The notes under the pieces were generated by a model that did no database searches, had not been told where the DNA came from, and saw only the letters and a list, made by a program, of their open reading frames with translations. This document shows positions 35,324 through 47,899 of a DNA stretch of 64,000 nucleotides, piece by piece. The stretch is from Rhytidiadelphus loreus (lineage: Eukaryota > Streptophyta > Bryopsida > Hypnales > Hylocomiaceae). Each line of letters starts with the position of its first letter. The first letter of the stretch is position 1. The translations under genes were made by a program, and so were the position numbers. Where the stretch lies: positions 44,186,760-44,250,759 of the forward strand of contig OX344762.1 of NCBI GenBank assembly GCA_947034895.1, read 5' to 3'.

Positions 35324-35982
35324 CTGTAGTGAATTGACTGATTGGAGAATTTTTTCACTCCAATGTTTAAAAGCTTAAGGTAGGTACATCCAAAATTGCA
35401 TGTTGCCTAACACCACCACCATCACTGTATGTACATATTCCAAACCAATATGTATTCATGTTAAAGAAACAATTTTATAACTTCTACCAAAAAAAAATTT
35501 GACCCTTCATGACTTTTGCATACAATATCCAAATGCCATGTTCTTTGATACGTTGGAACCTCCTTTCACCAACCATTAAGAAAATATGAAAATTTGACTA
35601 GTATAATAATAGCAAAAAATGGAGATTTGAGGGGTACACATCTTATAGCATTTTGGCAAGAAGAATGAAGGAATGTTGAAGGCAAGAAGCAAGTAGTATA
35701 GTGATGCCTTTTGTTGGCTAGGGTGAACTACCCCCTTTCTTGTCCACAAAGAAAATTGCTGAAATTTTTATTTGCTATGCTTGATAAAATTTGCAAATTT
35801 TGAATTCATATTTGCAAGTAGTAGCCCAAAATTAGCTTGGAGAGATGTAGAAGATAAATTAATGAAGCACAAAACAAGGCGTCTTTTTTTTACATGCACA
35901 CCTAGAATAACTTCAGGAGGAGGAGCGAGGAGGTCGGTTCACCTTAGCCCTTTAGATGATCCACTACATTTGGCAAGGTTAA

Positions 35983-36359
35983 CCCTTCAAGGGTATGAAA
36001 GTCCTTTATAGCCATATAGTATATTTTGCACTTGGTGGTACTTGATGAGAAAGACATTGACCAAATACTTTTTAGTACAAAGTAAATTAGTTGTCATAAT
36101 AGTACAGAAATACAGTGTATCACAATTCATATATTAACTCTTAAATATTGAGGAAAACGTTTGGCATCCGATGGATGATAGGGAATCCTTGTAGTAGGAC
36201 AAAAGTACAACTATTTGTCTTCATAATTTTGTTGTGAAAAGGAAAGGTCTTCTATAGTAGTTTGACTTCCAATGAGTGTTTTTGCTATTTCTAAAGCCTA
36301 TGATTCACATGGTAATGAAAAGGGATGATTTCCTAGGTCATCCCTTCGTCCTTTAAGGG
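35983..36359. mobile_element. Short TTAA-flanked element, 377 bp
   Basis: TTAA at 35979-35982 and 36360-36363 flank CCCTTCAAGGG at the left and GTCCTTTAAGGG at the right. The right end is close to that of the transposase-bearing element. The interior is AT-rich and non-coding. Confidence 0.5.
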
Positions 36360-36554
36360 TTAAACTACAATTGGAAAAGTTACGAGACTAAATACAAGTT
36401 GTATAGAGGTACCCAAAGCCCTTTCAAGGCTTACGCTTGTGTGAAGTGTTGTAAAATTAGTTATTGTAAATGTGAGCTCAAGCAGTTTTTTAGTGATTCA
36501 GCATTGCAACATTTGCAGGATTGATGAGTGTGGTTCATGGTGCAGCTACCTTAA

Positions 36555-37137
36555 CTCCTAAACATTGAGATCGTTCTCCAGAATTGAAGATTTGGGAAAA
36601 ATCATCATAATGTACTATTTGGAAGAATATTTTGGAATTCATATACAAATAAAAGTTGTAGATTTTGAGATTTAGATTCTATCCGTACGGTTTAGATTCA
36701 CCAATGCCACCACCAATATGTTTTTTTTATAAATTTTGAAAAATAAAATTCATAATTCCTTCTAAATTCGATTACAAGTAGTATATTATCATCTTTTGAG
36801 TAAAATTTGTTGGAATGCATTTAAAACGAGATTCTCTTAACATGGTGATTTTTTGAAATTTTTGTGTTCTTAAAATCTATGACCTTTTTTTTGAAAATTC
36901 AATTTTGAACTAGAGTCAATGCAATTTTGGCTTGGTCAACCACTTGACATTCTTCCACATTTGTAATTTTAGAAAAATTTGTACTCTAACAACAACAAAT
37001 CCAACCATTAGATAGGACAACAACTTGATAAAGTATCTCCACAAATTAGGATGACTTTCATCCAAGCAGAATGAGAAAGAAACAAGAGTTACAATCTGTT
37101 CATTGTCTGGAAATTGGACGTCAGACACGCTTACGGG
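36555..37137. mobile_element. Possible TTAA-flanked element, 583 bp
   Basis: TTAA at 36551-36554 precedes CTCCTAAACATTGAG, and TTAA at 37138-37141 follows CGCTTACGGG. The inverted similarity is short (about 7 of 10 bases). It could be a chance pairing in AT-rich DNA. Confidence 0.3.
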
Positions 37138-37141
37138 TTAA

Positions 37142-37905
37142 AAGTTCCTGGATGAAGTGGGGTGGGTGGCCCTCACAAGATGGGTAATTTGCCTTGAATT
37201 TTAACTTATATTAATAAGTTTGAGCCGGAGATTGAATGCGGGGTTTGCTGCTGCAGGTGGCCCTTGCAAGCGCAAAAAGCTTGGTCCTGAAGAAACAACA
37301 GACAGACCCACCTCCTGCAGATTGACACAGTATTTGATGGCATCTGTTGTATTCCCTGACTTGCAATATTCATTCTTCCTTGCTCTTGCTCCATTGTTTA
37401 TTGGATCTGGACCTGGAGTCTGGATGCAAGGGGGAGCCTAGGGTTGGCATTGACAGAAGCTACAACTCACCTCCAAGGAAGGAAGGGGAAGACGTTTCAG
37501 TAGGCCTCTCCTCAAAAAGCAAGCTAGTGCTACAACTCCTTCAAGGACAAAAGCCTCTCATTATGTGGGTACTTGGTATTGATTGCCACAATTGTACCAT
37601 GTGCTTAGGTGAGCAATATAAGTTATCTCTCACCTTCCATTAAGGTACAATGGCATATTGTCAATTTGTCATTCCGTTTTGGAGTTTGGACCTTACACAT
37701 ATTTATGGACTTTTAGAATGAAAATTCACTAGTGAGTATTTTTGTTTTTTTGTTTGCAAAAAAACAACACATTTTTGCATGTGTTTCAATCAACTTGTTT
37801 CTGGAAAAATGTGGGATACATTAAAGGTGGTCAAAGCAAAAAACATATAGTTTCCTATTGTAGACTGTAGGGGTGGGTGGGGTGTAGTTCTTGTCCTTTT
37901 GGATG
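37142..37905. other. GC-richer unassigned patch
   Basis: 37142-37650 has balanced composition, and open frames on the plus strand at 37220-37441 and 37347-37643 overlap. Neither shows a domain that I recognise. It may be an exon relic or simply non-coding. From 37650 to 37905 the sequence returns to AT-rich. Confidence 0.3.
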
Positions 37906-37909
37906 TTAA

Positions 37910-38477
37910 CCTCTAAAGGACCGAGGCACATTTCAGACAAAAATTGTGAAAAATTGCCACCTTTTAGGGCAGTGAGAAAAAAATGATTTTTTCCCCCCTC
38001 AAAATTCAACTGTACTAATTTGTACTAGACTATTATGGGAATGTGTGGAAACTTTGATTGCACGGATTGAAATATTATAATGTTTGAAGTTAGAAAAAAA
38101 AGTGTTTTTTTGACATTGCCTTGATAGGGCCAATGGCCTTTAACTCCTCCTCCTAAAGTGAGATTTTTACACTACACATGGTTATTTTTATTTTACATTT
38201 TGCATCTTGAACCATGTAAATTACATATCTATCAAATTTCAAAAGTAAAGGAGGACTTTTACAAAAGCTGCCCCAAACTACTAGAGCTGCCATAAAAATT
38301 TAGGGCAATATAACTTTTGATCTAGGCACCCAATTGGAAAAAAAAAATTATATTCCCACTAAGGGGTACATGTTTACACCTTGTGTCAAAGTTTTGTGAA
38401 CATCCAACCAAAATTGACTTCATAGAAACCTATCCAAATTTTCAATTATCCATTTAATGGACAATTGTCCTTCAGGG
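37910..38477 (-). mobile_element. piggyBac-like TTAA MITE in reverse orientation
   Basis: TTAA at 37906-37909 is followed by CTCTAAAGGACCGAGG, which in reverse matches the right end of 3994-4921 (CCTTGGTCCTTTAGGGG). The other end reads GACAATTGTCCTTCAGGG. Read in reverse, its first 70 bp align with the left ends near 6529 and 22420, sharing ATGAAGTCAATTTTGG. The TTAA on that side has decayed to AATTA. At about 568 bp it is an internally deleted copy and non-coding. Confidence 0.7.
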
Positions 38478-38553
38478 AATTATATGGTCCTTGATTAATT
38501 CCCTACACCATTGCAATGATAATCTAAAAGCATTGACTTCCTTACTCCCTTAA

Positions 38554-39436
38554 CTCCTAAGGACCAAATGACGTTTTTTTGGCAACATAGCATTTTGGAG
38601 TAGCGCACTATGAACATAGTTTTTATTTATTTTTCTTTTAAATTTTTACACAACACTTGCTCAAGGACTAGCTTTAAGGCCCAACAATTTTCATAACTTT
38701 TGACTCCATGGTTAAAAAGTTATTGTATGATATGAAAATTTCTAACCATCTATGGACAATTTGGGTAGCCCAATTTTTTTTGTAAAAAATAATTTTCTTT
38801 TTAAATAAAAATTTGAAATTAGTTTTCTAGATTTATTTTCACGTAGAAAGCTTTGAATCATTCCATCTTGATTAATGAGATGAAAGTTATGAGTCTTAGT
38901 TGACGGGCAATTATGGATTCTCTACTCTAAAAGAAACTTTAAAGTCCTTTATTTTATTTTAAATATTTTTTGAAAAAGATAAAATCATAAAATGTAGATT
39001 TTTTATTACAGCATTGCAACCATTGGAATTGACATTTTTTAATTCCATAACTAAATTCTCAACAATTACAATTTAGTATTTTGAATCACTCTCTATTTAT
39101 TTTCACTAACTATTTTTTTCCTATATGTTGTACAATTCCAAGTGATCTAAATTTTTTCAAGCATGTAGCCAATTTGCCTTGAAGAATAAATTCAAAGAAG
39201 CACCACCATTTTGAACATTTTTTTATACAAATATGACCTTGTGAAGTACAACTGCTTGTTTTTTGGTAGGGTCAAATAAAAGATTTTGTCACTTCAAATA
39301 CTAATATCTTGCAATTTACAAAGTGGAAATTTTTAAAATTTCTTCCACATCTTTTCAAACTAATATACTACAAGATCCCATGGTTATATGTGTCCCAAAT
39401 TTTTTTCTCTAAAACAAAGTCAAAAACCTCCAAGGG
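38554..39436 (+). mobile_element. piggyBac-like TTAA MITE, 883 bp
   Basis: Flanked by TTAA at 38550-38553 and 39437-39440. It starts CTCCTAAGGACCAAATG and ends AAACCTCCAAGGG. The interior matches the copy at 1249-2778, but without the nested hAT-like element, so it serves as an approximate empty-site comparison. It is non-coding. Confidence 0.75.
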
Positions 39437-39440
39437 TTAA

Positions 39441-41007
39441 GAGCCATACATTCAAATTTCTAATAGTAGACAAATACAAATATATCCCAAGAAAAAATAA
39501 ATAAAAATTACATCCACTTTTTTTTTCTTTCTAAGATTATTGTGTTAATTCCTTAACATTTGTATAGTATAGATTCTAAAGACTTTGCTTTTCAAATCTT
39601 CTATAATTTGAAGTTTGTTGGTAGGTATGACTTCAAAAAATGGCCCTTCAAAAATGAATCGAATCAAAAAATAGACTAAAAATTGTCAAAATGCTCTATG
39701 ATTAAAACATAGCATTCAAAAATTAAAGGAAAAAAATTCTTTTGAAAATCACAAATATTCAATCTACAATCAATTTCAAAAGGAATTTTCAATTTTTGGC
39801 TTCAAATTTTATTGAAAAATATTGGTTTGTGTATTAATCAATCTAACCTTGTGGATATGATCCATGGATCATATCTACACTGACTATTGTTTGAGAGTCA
39901 TCATTAAATTATTATTCTTAGTTGCATTTTATAATACATCATCACAATTTTGGAAATCTAAACTACCCCTAGTCCTTTAGGGACTAAGATTGTAGAAAAT
40001 TTAGTGAATCCTTTGCCATGTGTATATTCTTCATGACTTCATCCATGGGCTCTAGTTTTACATTTGAAACCCTAGTTCTCCAAATTTCCCAAAATTTAAA
40101 AATACCTTATAAACTGTGGAATAATTTAGCAATGAATTTTTGGAATGCAACATTTCCACATCCAATCTCAAACATCATTTATATTCTCATGTTAATACTT
40201 TACAATCACATGTGCTTGGTGAGCGTCATATTTGGAGTAGCAATCTGGAAGTTCTTATACAGGAAGACATTTAGGTTCCCTTCACACTACATCCCAAGTC
40301 TCAAGTTTTTAAGTCTCGGTTCAAGGACAAATTCCAACTTTCTTGGGGTTGTAGAAGGTGAATAAAAAAGAATAAATGTTGGACTTGGGACCCATAATTT
40401 GAAGGCCAAAGTCCCAGCTTTGAGTTCCAATTCATCTTGGGAATGATAAGATAAGGCTGCCCATAACCGATCAAATTAGCATCTGTGGGACAGATGGAGA
40501 ATAGTTGAGTGGAATGGAAATTTTTCCTGTGTAGGAACATAGAAAATACTATGATTGCAAAATTTTCAGAATTTTATTTGCAAAACTAAAATTTCTGTGA
40601 ATTTTAGAAGGCATAAAGTGTTCTGGACCCATACCCAACATTTAGAGTTCTGCAATTCCAATCAATGACAAGATTACTTCCTGCTCATGTGTACAAATTT
40701 CAAAATAAACACATGGCATGTAATAATTGTTCCTTGCAGCCTTGTATATTGTGCTCGTGATTAAATCTGGTAGTCCACAAAAACAATTTACTTGGTTGGA
40801 ATTAGATTACCTCTACATGTTGCAGATTCATCCCTGGTCGGGAATGGGTGCTTCTACCTTATTCTTTAGCAATAAAATACCCAATAAATAGGTCAGAAAC
40901 CAAAATTTGGGTCACTTTTCAGCTTAAAATTTGCATTGGACAAATTTGGAGAAAATTTCAATCCACTAGAAAGCCTTACATAGTGACACAATTCTCCTCC
41001 TTTTATA
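39441..41007. other. AT-rich intergenic DNA
   Basis: No gene is supported. TAGTCCTTTAGGGAC at 39970-39984 looks like another decayed TTAA-family end without a partner. An open frame of 115 codons at 40018-40365 (+) shows no recognisable domain. Confidence 0.4.
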
Positions 41008-41706
41008 TTAAAAAAAATTGACGGGATTGTCAGTTGCGGTTTCCCTTATATTTAGACCCAATTTAGCCTTCAAGTTTGGGCACTTCTTTGGTGTCCAAAC
41101 TTCTCCAAAAGTGTTACCATGTAGACAATTGGAAGCGATGAGGGGCTCGTGACACAGTGTGGTGTCCCAAGGTCCACTTTTTAGCTCTCCACCAATAAGA
41201 TTTTGAGAATTTAAAGGGACACGTGATTTGGAACATAGTGTGAAGCTCCCATTACCAATTTTCAGCTCTCCACCAATCAGATCTTGAGAATGCAAAGGGA
41301 CTCGTGACTTAGGACATAGCCTAAAGCCCCCAATTCCAATTTTAGTCAACACCGCATCGACCAGATTTTGAGAATTCAAAGAAACTAGGGACTTGGAACA
41401 TAGCTCCAAACTTCCAAATTTAGTCAAATCTCCACTAATCAATTTTTGAGAATTCAAAGAAACTAGGGACTTGGAACATAGCTCCAAACTTCCAAATTTA
41501 GTCAAATCTCCACTAATCAATTTTTGAGAATTCAAAGGAACTAGGGACTTGGAACATAGCTCCAAACTTCCAAATTTAGTCAAATCTCCACTAATCAATT
41601 TTTGAGAATTCAAAGGAACTTGGGACTTGGGATGTAGTGTGAAGCTCCTATGTCCCAATTTCAATCCACCAATCAATTTTTTAAAATTCAAAGGAAACCC
41701 CCCCAT
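41008..41706 (-). CDS. Open frame of 26-28-residue tandem repeats, unidentified
   Basis: A 232-codon frame on the minus strand made of about seven copies of a 26-28-residue unit of the type VPLNSQKLISGDLTKFG SLELCSKSL. Three central copies are nearly identical with a strict 78-bp period (for example from 41401 to 41479). Outer copies are more diverged (LIGGELKIGNGSF, LCSKSRVPLNSQN). The period is a multiple of three, and no stop interrupts the array across copies that differ at many positions, which hints at past coding selection. I do not recognise the repeat. There is no signal peptide or membrane segment. The array continues beyond the frame to about 42258, where an inverted-repeat element has split it, so the present frame may be truncated. 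It could equally be a non-coding minisatellite. Confidence 0.35.
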   Translation of the reverse strand: MGGFPLNFKKLIGGLKLGHRSFTLHPKSQVPLNSQKLISGDLTKFGSLELCSKSLVPLNSQKLISGDLTKFGSLELCSKSLVSLNSQKLISGDLTKFGSLELCSKSLVSLNSQNLVDAVLTKIGIGGFRLCPKSRVPLHSQDLIGGELKIGNGSFTLCSKSRVPLNSQNLIGGELKSGPWDTTLCHEPLIASNCLHGNTFGEVWTPKKCPNLKAKLGLNIRETATDNPVNFF

Positions 41707-42258
41707 GCCCCAATTTCAATCCACCAATTAGATTTTGAGAATTCAAAGGAACTAGAGACTTGGGATGTAGTGTAAGGTAGGAGGCTCTAAAATGGAGCGG
41801 GCATTAAGAATGGATCCTATAAATGGTTGTGAAATGGACAAATAGTAATTCATAAATTGACCTCCATAGTCATTGAATGAATCAAGGGAAAAAAAAACAT
41901 TATTAATTGCAAGAGCCAATCATTCTCTTCGCTTTCCCATTTTTCTTTAGAAGTTGCAAGTGAACTGTTTATGGAAGATTTAGGGACATAAATAGGGACC
42001 TATGACACAACTCCTTTGAAAATTCATAAGTAATTCAAAAATGCTTCAAAAAATATGAAACCACTTGTGTTAGATTCCTCTTCTATTTTTCTTAGTCTGA
42101 AAATGAGTTAAAAATATTTCCATTTAAGAAAATACATGAAAAAGGAGAATTAGCCCTTACATGAGCCATTTCAGAGCCTCCTACCTTAAAGACCCCTGTC
42201 CCAATTTCAATCACCTCTCCACAAATCAAATTATTTGAAGGAACTTGGGACGCAGAGT
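41041..42258. repeat. 78-bp tandem array, split by an inserted element
   Basis: Units contain TTTTGAGAATTCAAAGGAAC, ACTTGGGA(C/T) and a TCCCAATTTCAATC block. The last unit is interrupted: GGGATGTAGTGTA at 41764-41776 resumes as CCTGTCCCAATTTCAATCAC at about 42195, after the element at 41775-42187. Confidence 0.8.
41775..42187. mobile_element. Inverted-repeat element inserted in the 78-bp array
   Basis: Left end AGGTAGGAGGCTCTAAAATG and right end CATTTCAGAGCCTCCTACCT are inverted repeats with one mismatch. The interior at about 41990-42090 carries, in reverse, the CTAACACAAGTCG core shared with 26.8 and 29.2 kb. It disrupts an otherwise regular tandem array, which gives a clear before/after comparison. 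The target duplication is not resolved (flanks GTA and TAA). Confidence 0.75.
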
Positions 42259-43179
42259 GACGCGGTCACCTTCCAGAATACAAGAGTAGGAAGGATTCTG
42301 TTTTCTTTTTTGGGTGGGGGCCCGGGGATGGGGGCTGAGAGTGGGGCCCACCAACCAAGCTCTTTCTCTCTCCGTCCAGCAGGAATAATCCAATGTGACT
42401 TCTGGCCGTCAACTGACTTTGAGCATGTGTACTTCACTGTTGCGGCTGCTGTCAATTTTTGCCGTGGGCCCAGTTTTTATTTTTATTTTTTTCCCCCAAC
42501 AGAAGGCCTTTGGGTCAAGTACAGAAAGTGTGTGACTGAACTGAAGAACTCAAAATCAGTTCAGTTTCGTTGCAAACAAACATCAGTTGTGGTCTTCCAG
42601 AGTCCAGACCGACCCACTGGGAGGAGCCTGTTCCACAAGCAAACGAAGGAGCAGTCCAGATCACGGCCAGAACGCCTTAGACCAACCCTCACATGCAACC
42701 TGCACAAGCAGTTCTGTACCGGACCCATGGCCATTGGTTTGACCAGACTGGTGGGGAAAGTCAGACTCTCACACTCTCTGTCCAGCAGCAAACTTTAGCC
42801 CCGTGTGTGAATGGGTGATGCGTGGAATAATAACATATTAATTTATAAGGGGTGGTGGGAGCGTGGTTCCTATTCTTGACTTGTAAAAAAGTCGGGTTGC
42901 GTCCGGTGGGGTGGGGAGTCAAAAAAGGATTCTTGGTTCTTCTAGAATTGGTTTTTTGACGTTGTATAAAGATGAATGATGAGTTTTTTTTAAATACAAA
43001 GTGCTGGAAAAAGGTGTATCCAAAGAATTGACTCTTGGATGGGCTCTTGTGAATAGAAGGATTGTAACTTACTTTAGGTGAGAATTTCTAAGGGGGCGGT
43101 TTGAGGTTTGAGACACATGTCACAAGTAGGTGTAGTTAGCTAAGCAACTCACGTAGTTGTAGTGAGGAGAGGAAAAGAC
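42259..43179. other. GC-richer unassigned region
   Basis: 42259-42830 has balanced composition and a 187-codon plus-strand frame that overlaps a 76-codon minus-strand frame. Neither has a recognisable domain. I could not establish an exon structure. From 42830 onward it is AT-rich. Confidence 0.3.
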
Positions 43180-44086
43180 ATGAAAGTTCTTACTATGGGG
43201 ATAAATTGGATTTTGGGTTGGTTCCTACGATATGAGATTTTGTTGTGATTTTTTGGAGAATATAATCCAACACTAAATATCATTTTTAGTGTAGTGGTCA
43301 TTTAAAAAAATTTGCGGATGCAATTGAGGAGTTTTTAAATTTCAATTGGTGCATAGGAGCAAAAGTTATGTCATCATAAGCACGATTTTCACCTTGTTGG
43401 GTAGCAAAAGAAATCTACAAAAAATTGAAAACTTTGTTTCTTGTAAATCATATTTTTGTCTACATTGATAACTGTGATTCATCTCATTTGGATTAATGAT
43501 GTGAAAGTTATAGAGCATCTTATTTTCCTAGCAATTGTAGCATCTTTTTTGAGAAAGTAGCGTATTGGATTCATTTTTTAACTCAATTTTCAAAAAAATA
43601 AAATTTCATAGGGTTTATATTTGCTTGCTATAACAATCTCACCATTGGGATTAGTGTGTTGCAAATCCATCTTCGATATATTAACAATTTGTTTTTTCTT
43701 TCTATTTCATACATGCTTGTACTTAATCATTTTTCTAAGGATGGAAATTTAGTGTTTTTTTAATTTTAATTTTTTAACCTAGACTCTCAAATTGATTTTC
43801 CATGATAATTAAAAAAAGTTCAAACTTCATAGAGCCAAAAATTTAAGTTAAGAAGGTTCAAAGTCAAATAATCCAGTCACACAAGGATCAAAAAACTTGT
43901 CTTACAATATATGTGGCCAAAGTTTCTATAATTTCTTCCACACATTCTTCCACTAGTCTAATGCAAGATCTTACAATTAGATATGCAAAAAGAAAAATCA
44001 ATTTTCACGTTTCTTTCCTCTTTGCAATAGAATCAGTAGCCTTTTGAGTATTTTTTAATGAAGAAAAGCGCACGGTCTTATAAAGG
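43180..44086 (+). mobile_element. piggyBac-like TTAA MITE, left end eroded
   Basis: The right end GGTCTTATAAAGG is followed by TTAA at 44087-44090. The interior matches 3994-4921 and 34411-35323, including AACAATCTCACCATTGGGAT at about 43630. The left end is not recognisable; the start given is inferred from the 0.9-kb size of sister copies. Confidence 0.6.
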
Positions 44087-44090
44087 TTAA

Positions 44091-45165
44091 TGAAAATATG
44101 AGGCATTTGATTCATATATTTTATGTGACAAAGATACTTTAGGTTTACAATGTAGATTGCATGATTTTCATTCATTTTAGTCATTGAAGTTCTATACATG
44201 GCTATTTCAAATCATCCTTGCAAATCTAGACTACTTTTGGATTTTATACAAAGTCCTGAATCTAAAAAATTGGTTCAGAATTGGTTCACTAAGTAGTGTG
44301 TTTTGGCACTTCAAGCTTCTTGTTGTTCATCTCAATTGTGACCATCAATCACATATTTTTTGAAATTGTGCTCAACCAATGTAATAGGGCTAAATACATC
44401 TAGTTTTTTTTCTCTCTCAAATTTAAAAAAACTTAAAATCTCTTACAATCAAATATTTTATTGCAATTTAGAATTTAGGATCTATATAAAAATATATTGA
44501 CTCTAGTACTATATTCATTTTACTCATTTAAAAAAAATTTAAAATGCTATAGGACTCCAAGGATTCCCTTCAAATGCAACAAAATTAGCAATTATTTCTT
44601 CCAATTCCCCTATGGGCACTTAAAAAATAATTGATGTTAACTTGTTCCATCTCTGTATATTATCTACTTTCACATTATGTAAATTACTAAAGTATACATT
44701 TAAAGCTTTTAAAAGGTCTAATATCATATCTTTATTTCCTCAACACTTTGGAAACTAATGCTCGTACTCAATTTAGAATTTGTTATATATTTCATTGTTA
44801 GTTTGTTATACTTCATTATTCTACAAAAAGTTACTTAAAAGTGTGATAATAAAAAACATGGTTCTTTGCACAAGACACTAATGAGTGCTAGAATGTCCGA
44901 TCGAGGATTCTATGTAGTCACCACATGTGTGCATACAACTAATGGAAGTTATGTACCTAAGTCCCATTGTCCTTGTCTATGTCCTTTCCAATGCCACCCA
45001 TGTCCTTTTCACTGTCGCATATGTTTTTTCTGAAGTTGCCTATCCTTTGAATACCACCTCATGTTGCTTTCATTGTCACCTACATCTTTTTTGGTGTCAC
45101 GAGCCTCATGTCCAAACTCATAACACTTCCATTATCGCCAAAGTCTTTTAGGTGTCACCGGCCTA
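44091..45165. other. AT-rich intergenic DNA
   Basis: No gene is supported. The last 150-200 bases hold very diverged early units of the 59-bp array that follows. Confidence 0.45.
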
Positions 45166-45545
45166 ATGTCCAAAATCATGTTACTTCCACTATTGCCTAA
45201 GACTTTTTGGGTGTCATCAGTCTCATGTCCAAACTCATGTCACTTCCACTATCGCCTAAATCTTTTTGGGTGTCATCAACCTCAAGTTACTTCCACTGTG
45301 GCCCAAGTCTTTTCGGATGTCACTAGTCTCATGTCCAAACTCATGTCACTTCCACTGTTGCCCAAGTCTTTTCGGGTGTCACCAGCCTCATGTCCAAACT
45401 CATGTCACTTCCACTGTCAAGTGTCACCAGCTTCATGTCCAAATGCCAATCACTTCTACTGTCGCCCAAGTCTTTTCGGGTGTCACCAGCTTCATGTCCA
45501 AACTCCAATCACTTTCATTGTCGCCCAGGTCTTTTCAGATGCTTC
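45166..45545. repeat. 59-bp minisatellite
   Basis: At least five recognisable units contain GTGTCACCAGC(C/T)TCATGTCC, CACTTCCACTGT and GCCCAAGTCTTTTCGG. The spacing between equivalent positions is 59 bp (45302 to 45361; 45421 to 45480). Since 59 is not a multiple of three, successive units shift frame. The overlapping open frames here share cysteine-rich repeats only because they read the same DNA in different frames. One unit at about 45411-45420 is truncated. Confidence 0.85.
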
Positions 45546-45609
45546 CTGATTCCTATATCCTTTTTGTTTGTGCTATGCTCTTTCCCATTTACACCTCGGG
45601 TTTTTTGTA

Positions 45610-47899
45610 ACACTTTGGTCCTTTCTATTGGCTTCCACTCCTTATTCATATTCTAGAAAAATTGTAAAATTCATAATGTTCAAAAATTATCTTATACGGG
45701 ATATAAATAACATAAATGAAATAGAAGTATTATAAAATATATCTAAAATATTCTAAAAAAATTCTCATGTGAATTTTGAGTTTCTTATATTTACTTCAAA
45801 AATCTTAAAGATTTTTGTACCAAACATAAAGGACCCCTATATTTGGACTGTCTTAACTTCCGAAGACTTCCATTAATATTTCGTTTGAGTTGGATCCATA
45901 AACATGGCCTACTTATAAATGGTTTAGTTTGCACTACAATGGTCAATACTATAATGTATTCCTACAATGATAGTTTTTAAAAATGAGCATATTTTGAGTT
46001 TCCTATGAATTTTCTTCAAAAATTGAAAAATATTCAAATCTTCTTAAATAAAATCTACAAATTTTATTTCTTGTAGAAAGCACATGATTTCAAATGAAAA
46101 ATGAAATGAAAGGCAATAGTTTCTATTTTGTTAAAGTAACCAAATGGGTCTTACCAACTTGAAAATCATTGGAATTTCAGTATTTGGTTGTGGGTTCAAA
46201 CTTTAGGGTTAAGGATTTATTAATAAATTTTTTTAGCAAGTTAGACTAATGTAATAACTACCACATTAGAAAAAAATTTACTTTTTCTTAATTGATTTTA
46301 AAGATCTCATATCTAACTATCACAAGCTAAGAGGTAACTTGAGGTAGATGGACCTCATTGTGTTCCAAGTTTTGTTCCCAATTGTAATGTTTTCCTAATG
46401 TTCAAATTTCAAATCTACATAACAACAACCTTATAACTTTATCAACATCATTGTCTCATTATCATTTTAAAATTCTTCAATGTATATTAGATAAATATTG
46501 AAGCAAAGACACAAAGTTCTCTAAGATTTTGGTTTTATATTATAAAGATTTCCTATTTTTTATTCTTTCATTTATAAGAGACAAATTTTCTTGCAAGTTC
46601 TTACAAAATTTTCTTCCACACAACAAGGATTTGATTCTCAGTTTGAGTTCTAGCTTATAAAATTTATACAATTAACAATTAACAATCTAAACTAGTCTCC
46701 TATATATCGCAACAAGTTTTTTTTTTGGGACCAATTTTACTTATGACACCAAGGTGGTCCTACGTTAAACCAATCTCTACGTTTTTCTTTTAGTGTTGAA
46801 AGGTTTTCAAAAAACTTTTCTTTGTTCCTTAATAATAGATAATGAAAAGTCCTTTGAAAACTTTCAATACAAAATTTAGAAACACGGCAATGCACTTAGT
46901 GCCTTGCCCTAAAAATAATTGTTTTGATTCTTCAAAAGTTGATTATGAAAGTGACTAGATTTTTAACATTTTTAGATTTATTATTTGATAATTAAATATT
47001 GATGAATGGGGATTGCTACTAGGATACTAGTTTTGTACATTCAAATTATTGAACTCATCTAATTTATATTTTTACATACAATTTGTTTTTAATTCTAAAT
47101 AAAATTCAAAATTACTTGAGCAATAGATTTTTGTTTTCTTTCCTTTTTATAAAAGCTTAACGCCATTTTGGCTAGGTTTGATAAATGATTAAAGTGTAAC
47201 CAATCTCTATAATCTCGCCTTGAGTAAATATCACATATATGCATCCATAATCATCACTACTAAAAAATGTGACATCTACATTTAAACCTCCAAACAACAC
47301 TAAAACTTAAAATATTAATGTCTTAAGATGTATACAATCAAAAATTGAAAGCCAAGGAGTGCTTTTGTGTGAGCATAGAATCTATGAGCCCATGAATCTA
47401 TGAGTCTATATATTTATAAACACCTTTTATGATTATAAGTATCCATGCTATAGACTCTTTTTTATGTTAAAGTGCACCTATATTATAAGTACATATGTTA
47501 CAAACACCTTCAAATAGTTGTAAATATATACCTACAATTAGGTTCAAGACTCAAATGCTCACGTCTTTGTGCTCACACACTAGCATTGTTGCATGAAAGT
47601 CTAAAAGAAATCTCTTCATCAATATTTGGTACACACCCAACAATCAACTTTGAAATTTCATAACTTTATTATCATATGGTGTTTACATAATGCACACGAA
47701 AGTTCTTAGAAAATTCTCTCTCACTTGCCAATAGGATCCAATAAAAAATCCATCATATTAAACATCAGTTACTACGCTCAGTTTCTATGAGTGAAGATTA
47801 GGGATCCAGATTATTGACTAAGTTAATCGTACTGCTAATCCCTCCCCGCTCCAAACGAGCAAATCAAGGGGAAAATAAATTATCCTCCCCACCGTTACG
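45610..47899. other. AT-rich intergenic DNA
   Basis: No gene, terminus or array is supported. Composition changes sharply to CpG-rich at about 47820, at the edge of the kinase gene region. Confidence 0.5.

Noticed and set aside
42235..42798. 187-codon plus-strand frame
   Set aside because: No recognisable domain, it starts within the end of the 78-bp array, and opposite-strand frames overlap it. I keep it only as an unassigned region.
45166..45656. Three overlapping cysteine-rich frames up to 127 codons
   Set aside because: They are frame-shifted readings of one 59-bp tandem repeat.
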